Shown one piece after another: positions 34,389 through 43,012 of a stretch of 64,000 bases of DNA. The notes under the pieces are model-generated. The model ran no database searches and was not told the origin of the DNA. It saw only the letters and a program-made list of their open reading frames with translations. Each line of letters begins with the position of its first letter. Positions within the stretch are counted from its first letter, which is position 1. The stretch comes from Streptosporangiaceae bacterium. Lineage in GTDB: Bacteria; Actinomycetota; Actinomycetes; Streptosporangiales; Streptosporangiaceae. The translations under genes and the position numbers were made by a program. Where the stretch lies: the NCBI GenBank assembly GCA_025934375.1, contig JAICYD010000018.1:1-64000 (forward strand). Reading direction: 5' to 3'.

Positions 34389-34675
34389 CTCCCCAGCTTC
34401 CCTTGCTCGCCGTGCTGGCCCGGGCGCCCGGGCCGGGGCTCGGCAGGCCGCGCGCCGGCGTCGCCGAGCTCGCCGAGGACCTCGCGGAGCTTGTCGTGGA
34501 CGGACTCCAGCACCGCCGGGTGCTCATCGAGGGGCAGTCCCCGGAGCCGGTCCAGGCCTGCCACGGCCTCGTCGACGCGGGGGTCCCCCGTGGGCTGCGT
34601 GGCCTGCGCTGGCATCCCCGCTGGCACTTCGGACGACGCTCCGGATGACGCTGCGCGGGGTGGTTCCGTATCCAT
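34385..34675 (-). CDS. Conserved small protein upstream of tlyA
   Basis: The protein has 96 residues. A disordered N-terminus leads to GDPRVDEAVAGLDRLRGLPL, then EHPAVLESVHDKLREVLGEL, a helical hairpin seen in the small actinobacterial proteins encoded beside tlyA. The stop overlaps tlyA, indicating co-translation. Start ATG 34675 or GTG 34714. The N-terminal DNA (34645-34676) resembles the GC-rich palindromic element seen in the phosphatase gene, in degraded form. Function unknown. Confidence 0.7.
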
Positions 34676-34773
34676 GTCTTGATTCTGCCTTAGCGCTGCC
34701 TCTGGCGCGGCCACGCACCCGGCCGTGCCTGCCCTTCCTTCTGCTAGTCTCCGCTGAACGAAACCGTCTACGA

Positions 34774-35130
34774 GTGAGCGAGGCGCACGTGCACAGCGCG
34801 CAAGAGTGCCAGGAAGCGCTGCAGAAGCTGGCCGGGCGGCTCGGCGAGCTCAGTGAGGCCGAGCGGCGGGAATACTTCGGCGACCGGTCGATGAGCGTCA
34901 CGGTCCCCGACCTTGGCGTCACGTTCGTGACGGTACTCGGGGCGGGCAACGACCCGGTGCGTGAGGCTCACCCCGGTGAACCGCAGGCGGATATCCGGAT
35001 CACCGGCGACAGCGACCAGGTCATCGCGCTGGCGGAACAGCCGATGAACGTCGCGCGCGCCTGGATGGCGCGCAAGGTCAAGATCGAGGCGAGCATGAAG
35101 GACCTGATCCGCCTGCGCCGCCTGCTGTAG
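34774..35130 (+). CDS. SCP2-like sterol-binding-fold protein
   Basis: The protein has 118 residues. QECQEALQKLAGRLGELSEA, then VPDLGVTFVTVLGAG, ADIRITGDSDQVIALAE and WMARKVKIEASMKDLIRLRR match the SCP2 alpha/beta fold, which binds hydrophobic ligands. GTG at 34774, or GTG at 34789 with a closer GCGAGG. It diverges from the tlyA operon with about 100 bp between. Ligand unknown. Confidence 0.82.
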   Translation: MSEAHVHSAQECQEALQKLAGRLGELSEAERREYFGDRSMSVTVPDLGVTFVTVLGAGNDPVREAHPGEPQADIRITGDSDQVIALAEQPMNVARAWMARKVKIEASMKDLIRLRRLL

Positions 35131-35134
35131 GCGG

Positions 35135-36484
35135 CTACCCGATCAGGTCGTCCCCCGGCGGCCCGGCCGGCGGCGGGAACAGGGTCATCTCCATGCCAGC
35201 AGCCGGGCGGCGGGGCCGCCGGGCCAAGACGATCAGCGCCGCGAGGCAGATCGCGGCGAGCACCGCGGCGCCCGTCGCCGCCGCCGCGTAGGCGGTGATG
35301 ACGCGGTGGTCGCGGTGCACGACGACGATCGGCGGCAGCGGGCGCGCGGCTGTGGCTCCCGGTGCGGCCGTACCCGGCACTGTGGTACCCGGCACCCCCT
35401 TACCTGGCACCGTGTTACCCCGCACCGTGGCCGCCGTTCCCGGGAGCAGCCCCCGGGCCGGCGACTGGGCCGCCAGGGTGCCCGCCGCGGTGAGGGCGGC
35501 CGCCGCGTCCACCTCGCCGAATCCGACTTCGACGCTGTAGCCGCCCGGCGGCCTGCGGGTGGCGGAGTTGATGAGGGCCTGCTCGACCAGCACGGGGGAC
35601 AGTGTCGGGTAGCGGGACCTGATCAGCGCGGCGACGCCGGAGACCAGGGCCGCCGCCGGGCTGGTGCCGTCGGCGTCGATGTACTCGCCACCAGGTCCCG
35701 CGCCGAGGACGGCGACACCGGGCGCGGAGACGACCACGGAGGCGTTCTGCTCGGAGAAGTCGGCCCGCGCGCCGCTCACGTTCACCGCCGCGACCGCGAC
35801 CACCCCCGGGTACGAGGCCGGGTAGATGTAGGGGGCGAAGTCATGGAATGCCCCGTTGTTGCCCGCCGCGGCCACCACCACGACCTTGTGGGTGAGCGCG
35901 TACGCGACGGCGGTGCGCAGGTAGGCGGTCGGCTGGTTGGAGCCCAGGGACATGTTGATGACGCCGGCATGATGCCGGACGGCGTAGTAGATGCCCTTGC
36001 CGATGGCGTCGGCGTAGGCAGGGCGGGTGTTGTAGGCATCGACTCCCGGCTCGGTGTCGTCCGGGATGACCCGCACCGACAGCACCTTCGCCTGCGGGGC
36101 GACGCCGACGACGCCCTGGGCGTGGCCTAGCCCCTGGCCGTGGCCGGCGATCAGCGAGGCGATGTACGTTCCGTGGTTCAGCGGTGGCTTGTAGCCGGGC
36201 GGGTCCACCCCGGCCACGTAGTCCGGGCCGACGGTGACCTTGCCCGTCAGGTCGGGCGCGGTGGTATCGACGCCGCTGTCCAGCACGGCCACGGTCACCC
36301 CGCCGCCCTTGGAGATGTCCCAGGCGCGCGGCACGTTGACCTGCTGGAGCACCGTCATCTCGGCCGGGCGGACCATCGCGAGCTCAGCGGGCGGCGGAGG
36401 CAGTCCCGCCAGCGCGGTCGCCAGCAGGCCGCCCGCCGACAAGGCGCACGCGGCGGCTAGCACGAGAACTCCGGGGTCGCGCAC
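35135..36484 (-). CDS. Mycosin-like subtilisin-family protease (S8), membrane-anchored
   Basis: The protein has 449 residues. A signal peptide (VLVLAAACALSAGGLLATAL), then a catalytic triad: D in VAVLDSGVD, H in NHGTYIASLIAGHG and S in DGTSPAAALVSGVAAL, with Asn in AAAGNNGAFHD. A Pro/Thr/Gly linker from 15-bp repeats precedes a C-terminal TM helix and RR-rich tail. This is the layout of mycosins (MycP) of type VII secretion, but no EccB-EccE or WXG100 genes are seen here. It overlaps the gene at 36457-37173 by 28 bp. Secreted, outward-facing enzyme. Confidence 0.85.
   Translation of the reverse strand: MRDPGVLVLAAACALSAGGLLATALAGLPPPPAELAMVRPAEMTVLQQVNVPRAWDISKGGGVTVAVLDSGVDTTAPDLTGKVTVGPDYVAGVDPPGYKPPLNHGTYIASLIAGHGQGLGHAQGVVGVAPQAKVLSVRVIPDDTEPGVDAYNTRPAYADAIGKGIYYAVRHHAGVINMSLGSNQPTAYLRTAVAYALTHKVVVVAAAGNNGAFHDFAPYIYPASYPGVVAVAAVNVSGARADFSEQNASVVVSAPGVAVLGAGPGGEYIDADGTSPAAALVSGVAALIRSRYPTLSPVLVEQALINSATRRPPGGYSVEVGFGEVDAAAALTAAGTLAAQSPARGLLPGTAATVRGNTVPGKGVPGTTVPGTAAPGATAARPLPPIVVVHRDHRVITAYAAAATGAAVLAAICLAALIVLARRPRRPAAGMEMTLFPPPAGPPGDDLIG
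35371..35430 (-). repeat. 15-bp tandem repeat in the mycosin linker
   Basis: Four exact-length units of 15 bp beginning TACC(C/T) at 35371, 35386, 35401 and 35416. They encode the five-residue VPGT(T/K)-like linker repeat before the TM anchor. Confidence 0.75.
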
Positions 36485-37173
36485 CTGACTCGTTGCGGGG
36501 CAGCTAGCGGTGCCATCACCGCGGCCGCGAGCGCGGCGGCGGGCGAGAACGCCGAGTCCCGCCGTTCGGAGGCGGCGCTGGCGGGCCGGCCGTCGGCGTA
36601 ACCGGCCACCGCGAGGATCACGTAAGGGCCGGTGACCTTAACGGCGGCGGCCTGCCGGGCCTGGTCGTTGAACAGCGCCGCCGCGGTGCCCCGCAGTTCC
36701 AGGGCGCGCAGCCCGACGGCCGGGTACCTGCCCTGCGGCACCGCCCCGGCGAACTGGTGCGCCGCCGCGCCGCCCGGGAACGCCACCACGCCCACCGTGT
36801 ACACGGTGCCGCTCAGCTCATCGGCGTAGTCGGCGCGCAAGACGCCGACGCACCCCGCGGCGCGGGCCGCGCCCTGCAGCACCACGTCCAGCGCCTGGCC
36901 GCAAGGCAGTGCGGCGCCGATGCCGAGCCTGCTGGCGGCCTCCGTGGTCAGCAGCTCAGAGCGGTACCCGATGGTTGCGGGAAAGATCTGGCCGACGGGC
37001 AGTCGCTCCCATCGCTGGGCCAGGGCCGTCGTCGCGGCCGCGGCCAGCTCGGCCGGCGTGGCGCCGCGAGTGGACTCGGCGTTCGCGTGCCGGGCGGCCT
37101 GGACCGCGACGGCCAGGCTGGCGACGGCAATCATCCCGCAAACGATCATCCACGCCGCGCGAGCACGCCTCAC
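36457..37173 (-). CDS. Single-TM secreted/anchored protein of unknown function
   Basis: The protein has 238 residues. An N-terminal anchor (MIVCGMIAVASLAVAVQAA) is followed by a soluble extracytoplasmic domain with paired cysteines (LPCGQALD and AGCVGVLRAD), a pattern that could form a disulfide. The start is GTG 37173; RBS is weak. The stop overlaps the protease start by 28 bp, so the two are translationally linked and may act together in the envelope. No family was recognised. Confidence 0.65.
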   Translation of the reverse strand: MRRARAAWMIVCGMIAVASLAVAVQAARHANAESTRGATPAELAAAATTALAQRWERLPVGQIFPATIGYRSELLTTEAASRLGIGAALPCGQALDVVLQGAARAAGCVGVLRADYADELSGTVYTVGVVAFPGGAAAHQFAGAVPQGRYPAVGLRALELRGTAAALFNDQARQAAAVKVTGPYVILAVAGYADGRPASAASERRDSAFSPAAALAAAVMAPLAAPQRVRCATPEFSC

Positions 37174-37212
37174 AGTGCGAGGGTAGCTGACCGTCAGCGG
37201 GGCCGATAGGCC

Positions 37213-37836
37213 ATGATGGGCACCATGGGCGACCTGATCTTGCTGCGGCACGGCCAGACGCAGTGGAGCGCCGCTGGCAAGCACACGGGCCGAAGTGATA
37301 TCCCGCTGACGGCGGCCGGGCACGCGGGGGCGGCCGCGCTCGCGCCGGTGCTCGCCGCGCGCGCCGCCGCGGGCCATCCGGTCGCGGCGGTCATCACCTC
37401 CCCGGCCGCGCGGGCCGTGCGGACGGCGGAGCTGGCCGGGCTCGGCGCGGCGATGAAGCCCGACCCTGACCTGTGGGAATGGGATTACGGCGGCTACGAG
37501 GGGCTGACGACCGCGCAGATCCAGCAGGAGCGGCCCGGCTGGTACCTGTGGCGGGACGGGGTGGTGCCCGGCGACGCCGGCCATCCGGGCGAGACCGTGG
37601 AGCAAGTCGGCGCGCGAGCCGACCGCGTGCTCGCCCGCGCGGCGAGCCCGCTGGCCGATGGCGACGTCATCCTCGTCGCCCATGGCCACGTGCTGCGCGT
37701 GCTGACGGCCCGCTACCTGCGGCTGCCCGCGGCCGATGGGCGATTGTTCCGGCTGGATACCGGCACGCTGTCCGTCCTCGGCGCCGAGCATGGCTATCCG
37801 GTGATCGGTGGCTGGAACATCCCGCCGTCGGCGTGA
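37213..37836 (+). CDS. Histidine-phosphatase (phosphoglycerate-mutase-like) family protein
   Basis: The protein has 207 residues. LILLRHGQTQWSAAGKHTGR carries the RHG motif, and VILVAHGHVLRVLTARYL the second catalytic His; the central ELAGLGAAMKPDPDLWEWDYG supplies the acid. It is a cytosolic phosphomonoesterase of unknown substrate. Start at 37213 or ATG 37225. It is convergent with cutA, stops adjacent. Confidence 0.88.
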   Translation: MMGTMGDLILLRHGQTQWSAAGKHTGRSDIPLTAAGHAGAAALAPVLAARAAAGHPVAAVITSPAARAVRTAELAGLGAAMKPDPDLWEWDYGGYEGLTTAQIQQERPGWYLWRDGVVPGDAGHPGETVEQVGARADRVLARAASPLADGDVILVAHGHVLRVLTARYLRLPAADGRLFRLDTGTLSVLGAEHGYPVIGGWNIPPSA

Positions 37837-38274
37837 CTACTCGGGGCGGGACTCAGTCGCGACGGCCACGCCTTCCGCGGCGCGGGGCGCGGGCACGCCA
37901 TTATCGGCAGGATCGGTCTCATCGCGCAGCCACGCCAGGTAGGCCGCCGAGCCGCCCACGATCGGGACGGCGATGACCTCCGGCTCGTCGTAGCTGTGGC
38001 GTTCCAGCAAGAACGCCGCGAGCTGCTCGTAGCGCCCGGCGGTCGTCTTGAAGAAAACGAACCACTCCTCGGACCGCTCGACCTCGTCGTTCCACCAGTA
38101 CGTCGACGCCACCGGTCCCGCCACCTGGCCACACGCCGCCAGCCGCGCCTCGACCGCGGCCCGGACGAGCTCCATCGCCTCGGCCCGAGAGTCGGTGGTG
38201 GTCTGCACCTGCAGGAACTCACTCGCCTGCGGACCAGCCCCGTAACCCGCCATGATCACAGATGGTACGCGCAT
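37837..38274 (-). CDS. cutA: CutA1-type divalent-cation tolerance protein
   Basis: The protein has 145 residues. FLQVQTTTDSRAEAMELVRA, then CGQVAGPVASTYWWNDEVE, EEWFVFFKTTAGRYEQLAAF and HSYDEPEVIAVPIVGGSAAYL follow the CutA1 trimer family throughout. The C-terminal 30 residues are extra and disordered. Function is loosely tied to metal tolerance; in bacteria it is often uncertain. Confidence 0.87.
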   Translation of the reverse strand: MRVPSVIMAGYGAGPQASEFLQVQTTTDSRAEAMELVRAAVEARLAACGQVAGPVASTYWWNDEVERSEEWFVFFKTTAGRYEQLAAFLLERHSYDEPEVIAVPIVGGSAAYLAWLRDETDPADNGVPAPRAAEGVAVATESRPE

Positions 38275-38448
38275 GCCCTCCCCTTGCGTAGGGCCGGCCA
38301 GGCCAATCTGACCTACGGAGTGCTCTACGGAGCGCTATCCGGAGCATCACCGCGGTGCCATCCGCAGTGCCGGGGCGCAGCGCGTTGCGCAGGCCGCTCG
38401 GTAAGAGTGCCTTTGTCACCCGCGACGCGGTTCCGGCATCATGGTCAC

Positions 38449-39828
38449 GTGGACGAGGAGGGCACCGAGACGGCGCCGGCCCGGACCGGTCAGGCCAGTC
38501 AGGTGCACCGGCCAGCGCCGCGCCCCTTCCCGGCGGTCGACCCCGAGCCCGCGCACCGCTACACCTGGCGAACCGCCCGCCCGGCCGCGATGACGCTGGC
38601 GGCGCTGGCCGTGGCGACCGGAGCGGTCGTGCTCGGCACGCGCCTCGCGCAGGCCCCGGCGCCGGCGCCGGGGAGGCCAGCCCCGGCAGCGGCGCCGTTC
38701 ACTGATGGTGACGGGGTCGTCGTGTTCGAGCAGCAGCCCAGCGGCCTGCTGGGCACCGCCCGCCCCGATGGCCGCGGTCCTGCGCTCAGCAAGGCAGCCG
38801 GCGCTCTGCAGGGCAACGACCTCCCGATCGCCTCCCCGGACCGGCGGTACCTCCTCAACGCCGAAGGGCAGCTCGTCACCCTGGGCGCGGCGGGCCCGGC
38901 GTCGGTCGCCGTCATGGGCCAGTTGCAGAGCGCCGTGTCCGGGGCGGCCTACCCGGCAAACCTGACCTTCGCCGACGGCAGCCGGTCGGTCGCCGCCTTG
39001 CAGTGCGACACGATAACCAACGGCCCGCCCAGCGACGACGGACAGAAGTGGATCGCTCACCTGTACCCGACCAGCGGGGCGCAGGGCGCCACGCTTGGCC
39101 TGGCCACCTCTGTGGCAGGCGACCCCGCCGGGCCTGGCGCGGTCGTGGCGGTACCGGTCAGCACGGCCGCGGCACCAAGCTGCGAGTCGCCGACACCGGC
39201 CGACTCGGCGATCAAGCTGATCGCCGCGGGCAAGCCGGCGCGGGTCGTCGTCACCGCGGTCACGCTGCTGCGCGCGGCGGGCTGGAAGCCGGGAACGCCC
39301 GTGGACCTATCGGCGACCCCTAGCCCGGACGGCAGCCGGCTCGTCGTCGCCATGGAGCGGAAAGTGCCGCAGCCGGCGGGCGCGGTCACCACCGGTCCCC
39401 GGCCGGCGCCCCAGACCGCCTGGTTCCTGGTCGCCCGCTCGGGCGCGGCCCTTTCTCAGGTACCCGCGTTCCCGGGCGGGGGCCTGGTGGCGTGGTCGCC
39501 CGATGGCACTCAGGTCGCCACCTGCGCCGCTGGCGACCGGCAGTCGTCTTCGGTGTCGGTGCTGGACGTCTCGGCGGCGGCCGCGGGCGGGACGGCCCGC
39601 ACGATCAGGCTGCCCCGGCGCCACGACGTTTACTGCGATCAGCTGCTGTGGTCCCCCGACGGCACCCAGCTCATCTACTCGGCCGTGGCGACCACGAAGG
39701 GACTCACCGAGGCCGCCGACCTGCAGCACGGATGGACGGTGATCGACTTGCGCACTGGCGCGGTTCACGAGGTGGCGGCGCCCGGGCAGCCCGCCGCGTG
39801 GCTGCCCGGCCGGGGCCAGGCCGCGTGA
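38449..39828 (+). CDS. Membrane-anchored beta-propeller protein of the exporter operon
   Basis: The protein has 459 residues. A cytoplasmic stretch (DEEGTETAPARTGQASQ), a TM anchor near 46-64 (AAMTLAALAVATGAVVLG) and an extracellular domain with propeller-type repeats (PSPDGSRLVVAME, AWSPDGTQVATCA, LWSPDGTQLIYSA). GTG 38449 is in a weak context. The stop overlaps the FtsX-like permease start (GTGA), making it the first gene of a four-gene operon. It may gather an envelope signal or hold the substrate for the transporter. Confidence 0.75.
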   Translation: MDEEGTETAPARTGQASQVHRPAPRPFPAVDPEPAHRYTWRTARPAAMTLAALAVATGAVVLGTRLAQAPAPAPGRPAPAAAPFTDGDGVVVFEQQPSGLLGTARPDGRGPALSKAAGALQGNDLPIASPDRRYLLNAEGQLVTLGAAGPASVAVMGQLQSAVSGAAYPANLTFADGSRSVAALQCDTITNGPPSDDGQKWIAHLYPTSGAQGATLGLATSVAGDPAGPGAVVAVPVSTAAAPSCESPTPADSAIKLIAAGKPARVVVTAVTLLRAAGWKPGTPVDLSATPSPDGSRLVVAMERKVPQPAGAVTTGPRPAPQTAWFLVARSGAALSQVPAFPGGGLVAWSPDGTQVATCAAGDRQSSSVSVLDVSAAAAGGTARTIRLPRRHDVYCDQLLWSPDGTQLIYSAVATTKGLTEAADLQHGWTVIDLRTGAVHEVAAPGQPAAWLPGRGQAA

Positions 39829-42800
39829 GGGGCGGCATCGGCGGGATATGGCGCGCGCTGCGGCAGCGGGCCGGGGTGTCGATCGGCATCCTGGTCGTCG
39901 CGGTCGTGGCGGCCGCCGCCGCCACGACCGGCCCGGTGTATGACGCGGCGGCGCGCACTTCCATCCTGCGCGACGCGCTCGCCACGCCGACGGTGCTCGA
40001 CCGGTCCGTGGAGGCGACGTCCACGGGCTCGGTCAACGACCTCGTCGGCAACCTGACCAAGCCGGCCAGCGGCGTGCTCGCCGATCACCTCGGCGGCCCC
40101 GCGCAGCTGAGCAGGCTGTTCCAGCCGCCCCTCCAGGACGTGCTCGCGCAGGTCCTCACCGGCCAGCAGGGGCTGCAGGTCCCCATCACCTGGCATTCCG
40201 GCCAGTGCGCGCACCTTCGGATGACGGCCGGGACCTGTCCCGCCGCGGCCCGGCAGGTAATGATCTCCGCGTCCTTCGCGGCCCAGCGGCACCTCAAGCC
40301 GGGCGACACGATCACCATGCGGCAAGCGGCGCTCAGCCCGCTGACCGTGACCGGGGTGTACGCACCGCCATCCCTCGACGAGCTCAACTCCGCGTACTGG
40401 CTGGCGGACCCGTGCGACCATTTCGCGCACGAGTCCTACTGCATCGCCTCCGTTGACGTCAACGCGGCCCCGCCTGGCCCCGACGCGCTGTTCACGCCCG
40501 CCGCCACGTTCGCCGCCCTGCCCCCCTCGGTCCAGGGGCAGGCAGCGGCCTGGTGGGTGCTCAACCCTCAGAGCGCGCACGCCCGCGACCTGGGCACGTT
40601 GACGGCGGCGGCGCAGGCGTTCCTCACCGACTCGTCACTGGCCGGCGCGAACGTGGCCACGAGCAGCACGATCCCGCAACTGGCGGCCCAGGCCCAAAGC
40701 GACTGGTCGGCGCTGGACGTGCCGGTCCTGCTGGTCACCGTCCAGTTGCTGCTGCTGGCGTGGCTGCTGCTGTTCCTTATCGCGACCGACGCCGCCGAGG
40801 CGCGGGCGGCCGAGGTGGCCCTGGCCCGGCTGCGCGGGTACGGGCGGTTCCGCACCGTGGCGTTCGGGCTGTCCGAGCCGGCTCTGCTGCTGCTGTTCGC
40901 CTTCCCCGCCGGAGCGCTGGCCGGCTGGGCGGCCACCTGGGCGCTGAGCCGGATCTTGCTGCGGCCCGGCACCCCCGTGGCCCTTCCCTGGCTCGCGGTC
41001 GCCGCGGCCGCCCTCGCGACGCTGGGCGGGTTCATCGCGATCGGCGCCGCCAGCCGTCGCGCGCTGACCCGCCCGGTCACCCAGCAGTGGAAGCGCACCT
41101 CGCGGGACGCCGCCCGGCGCGGCTGGGTGCTGGACGCGGTCCTGCTGACCGGCGCGGCGGCGGGCCTGGCCGAGTTGTTCACCGGCGGGTACGCGACCGG
41201 CGCGCGCTCGGGCTCCCTCGGGCTGCTGGTCCCCGGGCTGCTCGGGCTGGCCGCCGCCGTGGTCGCCTCACGGCTGCTGCCGCTGGGGTGCCGGCTGGCA
41301 TTCGGCGCGACCCGGCGGGGCGGCGGGACGGCGCTGTTCCTGGCCGCGCGGCACATCGCCCGGCGGCCGGGCGGAACGCGGACCACGATCGTCTTGGCCG
41401 CCGCGTTCGCGCTGGCCACGTTCGCGGTCAGCAGCTACGCGGTCGGGCAGCGGAACATCGGCCGTGTCGCCGCCGCGCAGGTCGGCGCCGACGCGGCGCT
41501 GACCGTCCAGGCGCCCCCGGGCCAGGACCTCGGAGCGATCGTGGACCGGATCGACCCGGACGGCACCCAGGCCGTCGTGGTCGACCAGTACCCCGGGGCG
41601 CCGAAACAGGCGCTCCTGCTCGCCGTCCAGCCGAAGCGGTACGCGAGCGTCGCGTCCTGGCTGCCCGGCTTCGTCGCCGTGCCGCCGCGGACGCTGGCCG
41701 CCGCCTTGTCCCCGCCGGCCGCCGCGCCCGTGCAAATCCCCGCTACCGCGACCGGCCTGCGCGTCAAGGTCAGCGCCCTGACCGGAGTCAAGCCGGGTAC
41801 GGCGCTCACCTTCTGGATCTCGCAGACGGCCAGCGGGGGGCAGACCCCGGTGGCGGTGAGCAGCCTGCGCGACGGCTGGATGACGGTGCCGATGTCAGGG
41901 TGCCCCTGCCAGGTGACGATGATGACCATCGACGGGCCGCCGGCCGAGCCCGCCAATGGCCGCCTCACGCTGTCGGACCTGCAGGCGCGAGCAGGCGGGT
42001 CCTGGGTGCCCCTTTCCGGCGCGCTGGCGAACCCGGCGCTGAGCTGGCTGGCCGGGCCGGAATCCCCGGACCCCTCGTGCGCCGGCCCCAGTGGCCAGGT
42101 GACGGGCGGCAACGGCGGGCAGCACATTGACTGGAAGTTCAGCGCGCCCAGCGGGTGCGGCCCGGCGCTGAAGCGAAACGACGTGCCCAGCCCGATGCCC
42201 GCCCTGGTCTCCGCCGGCGTGACCAGGTCGATGGACCCGCTGACGACGCTTGGCCTAGATGGGCGCGGCGTGAGCGTGAAGCCGGTCGCGCTGGCGGCCG
42301 CGGTGCCCGGTTCCCCGACCCGCGGGATCGTGGTGGACCGGACGTTCGCGCTGCGCGCCGCCTACCTCACCACCGGAGGGCTGGTGACCGAGCAGGTGTG
42401 GACCGCACCGGGCGCCCTGACGCGGATCCGGTCCCAGCTGGCGGCCGCTCACGTGGCGATCACTAGCGTCGCCACGACCGGGGACGCGCGGGCAGCCCTC
42501 CAGCGGCAGGGCCCCGCGCTGGCCAGCGTCCTTTTCCTGGCGATCGCGGGGGCCGCCGCGCTGCTGGCCGCCGGGGCGGCGGTGCTCGGCCTGTACCAGG
42601 CGGGGCGCCGGCGGCGGCACGAGTACGCGGCACTGCTGGCGGGGCGGGTGGCCCGCCGGTCCCTGCGCGCGTCGCTGCTGATCGAGCAGGTGGTAGTCCT
42701 CGGTTTCGGGGCGCTCACCGGGATCGCCGCCGGGCTGGCGGCGGCCGCACTGGTGCTGCGGTACGTGCCGGAGTTCAGCTCCGGGGTGCCGACGCCTCCG

Positions 42801-42941
42801 CTGCTGTACGCGCCGCCACCCGGCCCGGTCGGCGAGGCGCTGCTGGTGGTCCTGCTGGCGATCAGCGCGGCCGCCACGCTGGCCGCCCTCGCCGTGGTCC
42901 GCGCCGCCCGCCCGGAACTGCTCAGGCAGGCACAGCCGTGA
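39825..42941 (+). CDS. FtsX/MacB-type ABC transporter permease
   Basis: The protein has 1038 residues. TM helices lie near 19-38, then four or so between about 305 and 500, with large extracellular domains, and a final FtsX domain near 895-1030 (ALLAGRVARRSLRASLLIEQ, GFGALTGIAAGLAAAALVL). The FtsX signature EYAALLAGR is visible. Two ATPases follow directly, so it exports or transfers a substrate across the membrane. GTGA overlaps link it to both neighbours. The substrate is unknown. Confidence 0.85.
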   Translation: MRGGIGGIWRALRQRAGVSIGILVVAVVAAAAATTGPVYDAAARTSILRDALATPTVLDRSVEATSTGSVNDLVGNLTKPASGVLADHLGGPAQLSRLFQPPLQDVLAQVLTGQQGLQVPITWHSGQCAHLRMTAGTCPAAARQVMISASFAAQRHLKPGDTITMRQAALSPLTVTGVYAPPSLDELNSAYWLADPCDHFAHESYCIASVDVNAAPPGPDALFTPAATFAALPPSVQGQAAAWWVLNPQSAHARDLGTLTAAAQAFLTDSSLAGANVATSSTIPQLAAQAQSDWSALDVPVLLVTVQLLLLAWLLLFLIATDAAEARAAEVALARLRGYGRFRTVAFGLSEPALLLLFAFPAGALAGWAATWALSRILLRPGTPVALPWLAVAAAALATLGGFIAIGAASRRALTRPVTQQWKRTSRDAARRGWVLDAVLLTGAAAGLAELFTGGYATGARSGSLGLLVPGLLGLAAAVVASRLLPLGCRLAFGATRRGGGTALFLAARHIARRPGGTRTTIVLAAAFALATFAVSSYAVGQRNIGRVAAAQVGADAALTVQAPPGQDLGAIVDRIDPDGTQAVVVDQYPGAPKQALLLAVQPKRYASVASWLPGFVAVPPRTLAAALSPPAAAPVQIPATATGLRVKVSALTGVKPGTALTFWISQTASGGQTPVAVSSLRDGWMTVPMSGCPCQVTMMTIDGPPAEPANGRLTLSDLQARAGGSWVPLSGALANPALSWLAGPESPDPSCAGPSGQVTGGNGGQHIDWKFSAPSGCGPALKRNDVPSPMPALVSAGVTRSMDPLTTLGLDGRGVSVKPVALAAAVPGSPTRGIVVDRTFALRAAYLTTGGLVTEQVWTAPGALTRIRSQLAAAHVAITSVATTGDARAALQRQGPALASVLFLAIAGAAALLAAGAAVLGLYQAGRRRRHEYAALLAGRVARRSLRASLLIEQVVVLGFGALTGIAAGLAAAALVLRYVPEFSSGVPTPPLLYAPPPGPVGEALLVVLLAISAAATLAALAVVRAARPELLRQAQP

Positions 42942-43012
42942 GCGGCACTGAGGCAGGCACAGCCGTGAGCGGCACAGAGTCAGGCACAGCCAGCGGCACG
43001 GAGTCAGGCACC
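42925..43012 (+). repeat. 27-bp tandem repeat across a stop/start junction
   Basis: Two 27-bp units at 42925-42951 and 42952-42978 (AGGCAGGCACAGCCGTGAGC in both), then a 24-bp third and a partial. Each of the first two contains GTGA, so the start codon of the ATPase is duplicated in-frame 27 bp apart (42938 and 42965). Confidence 0.8.
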
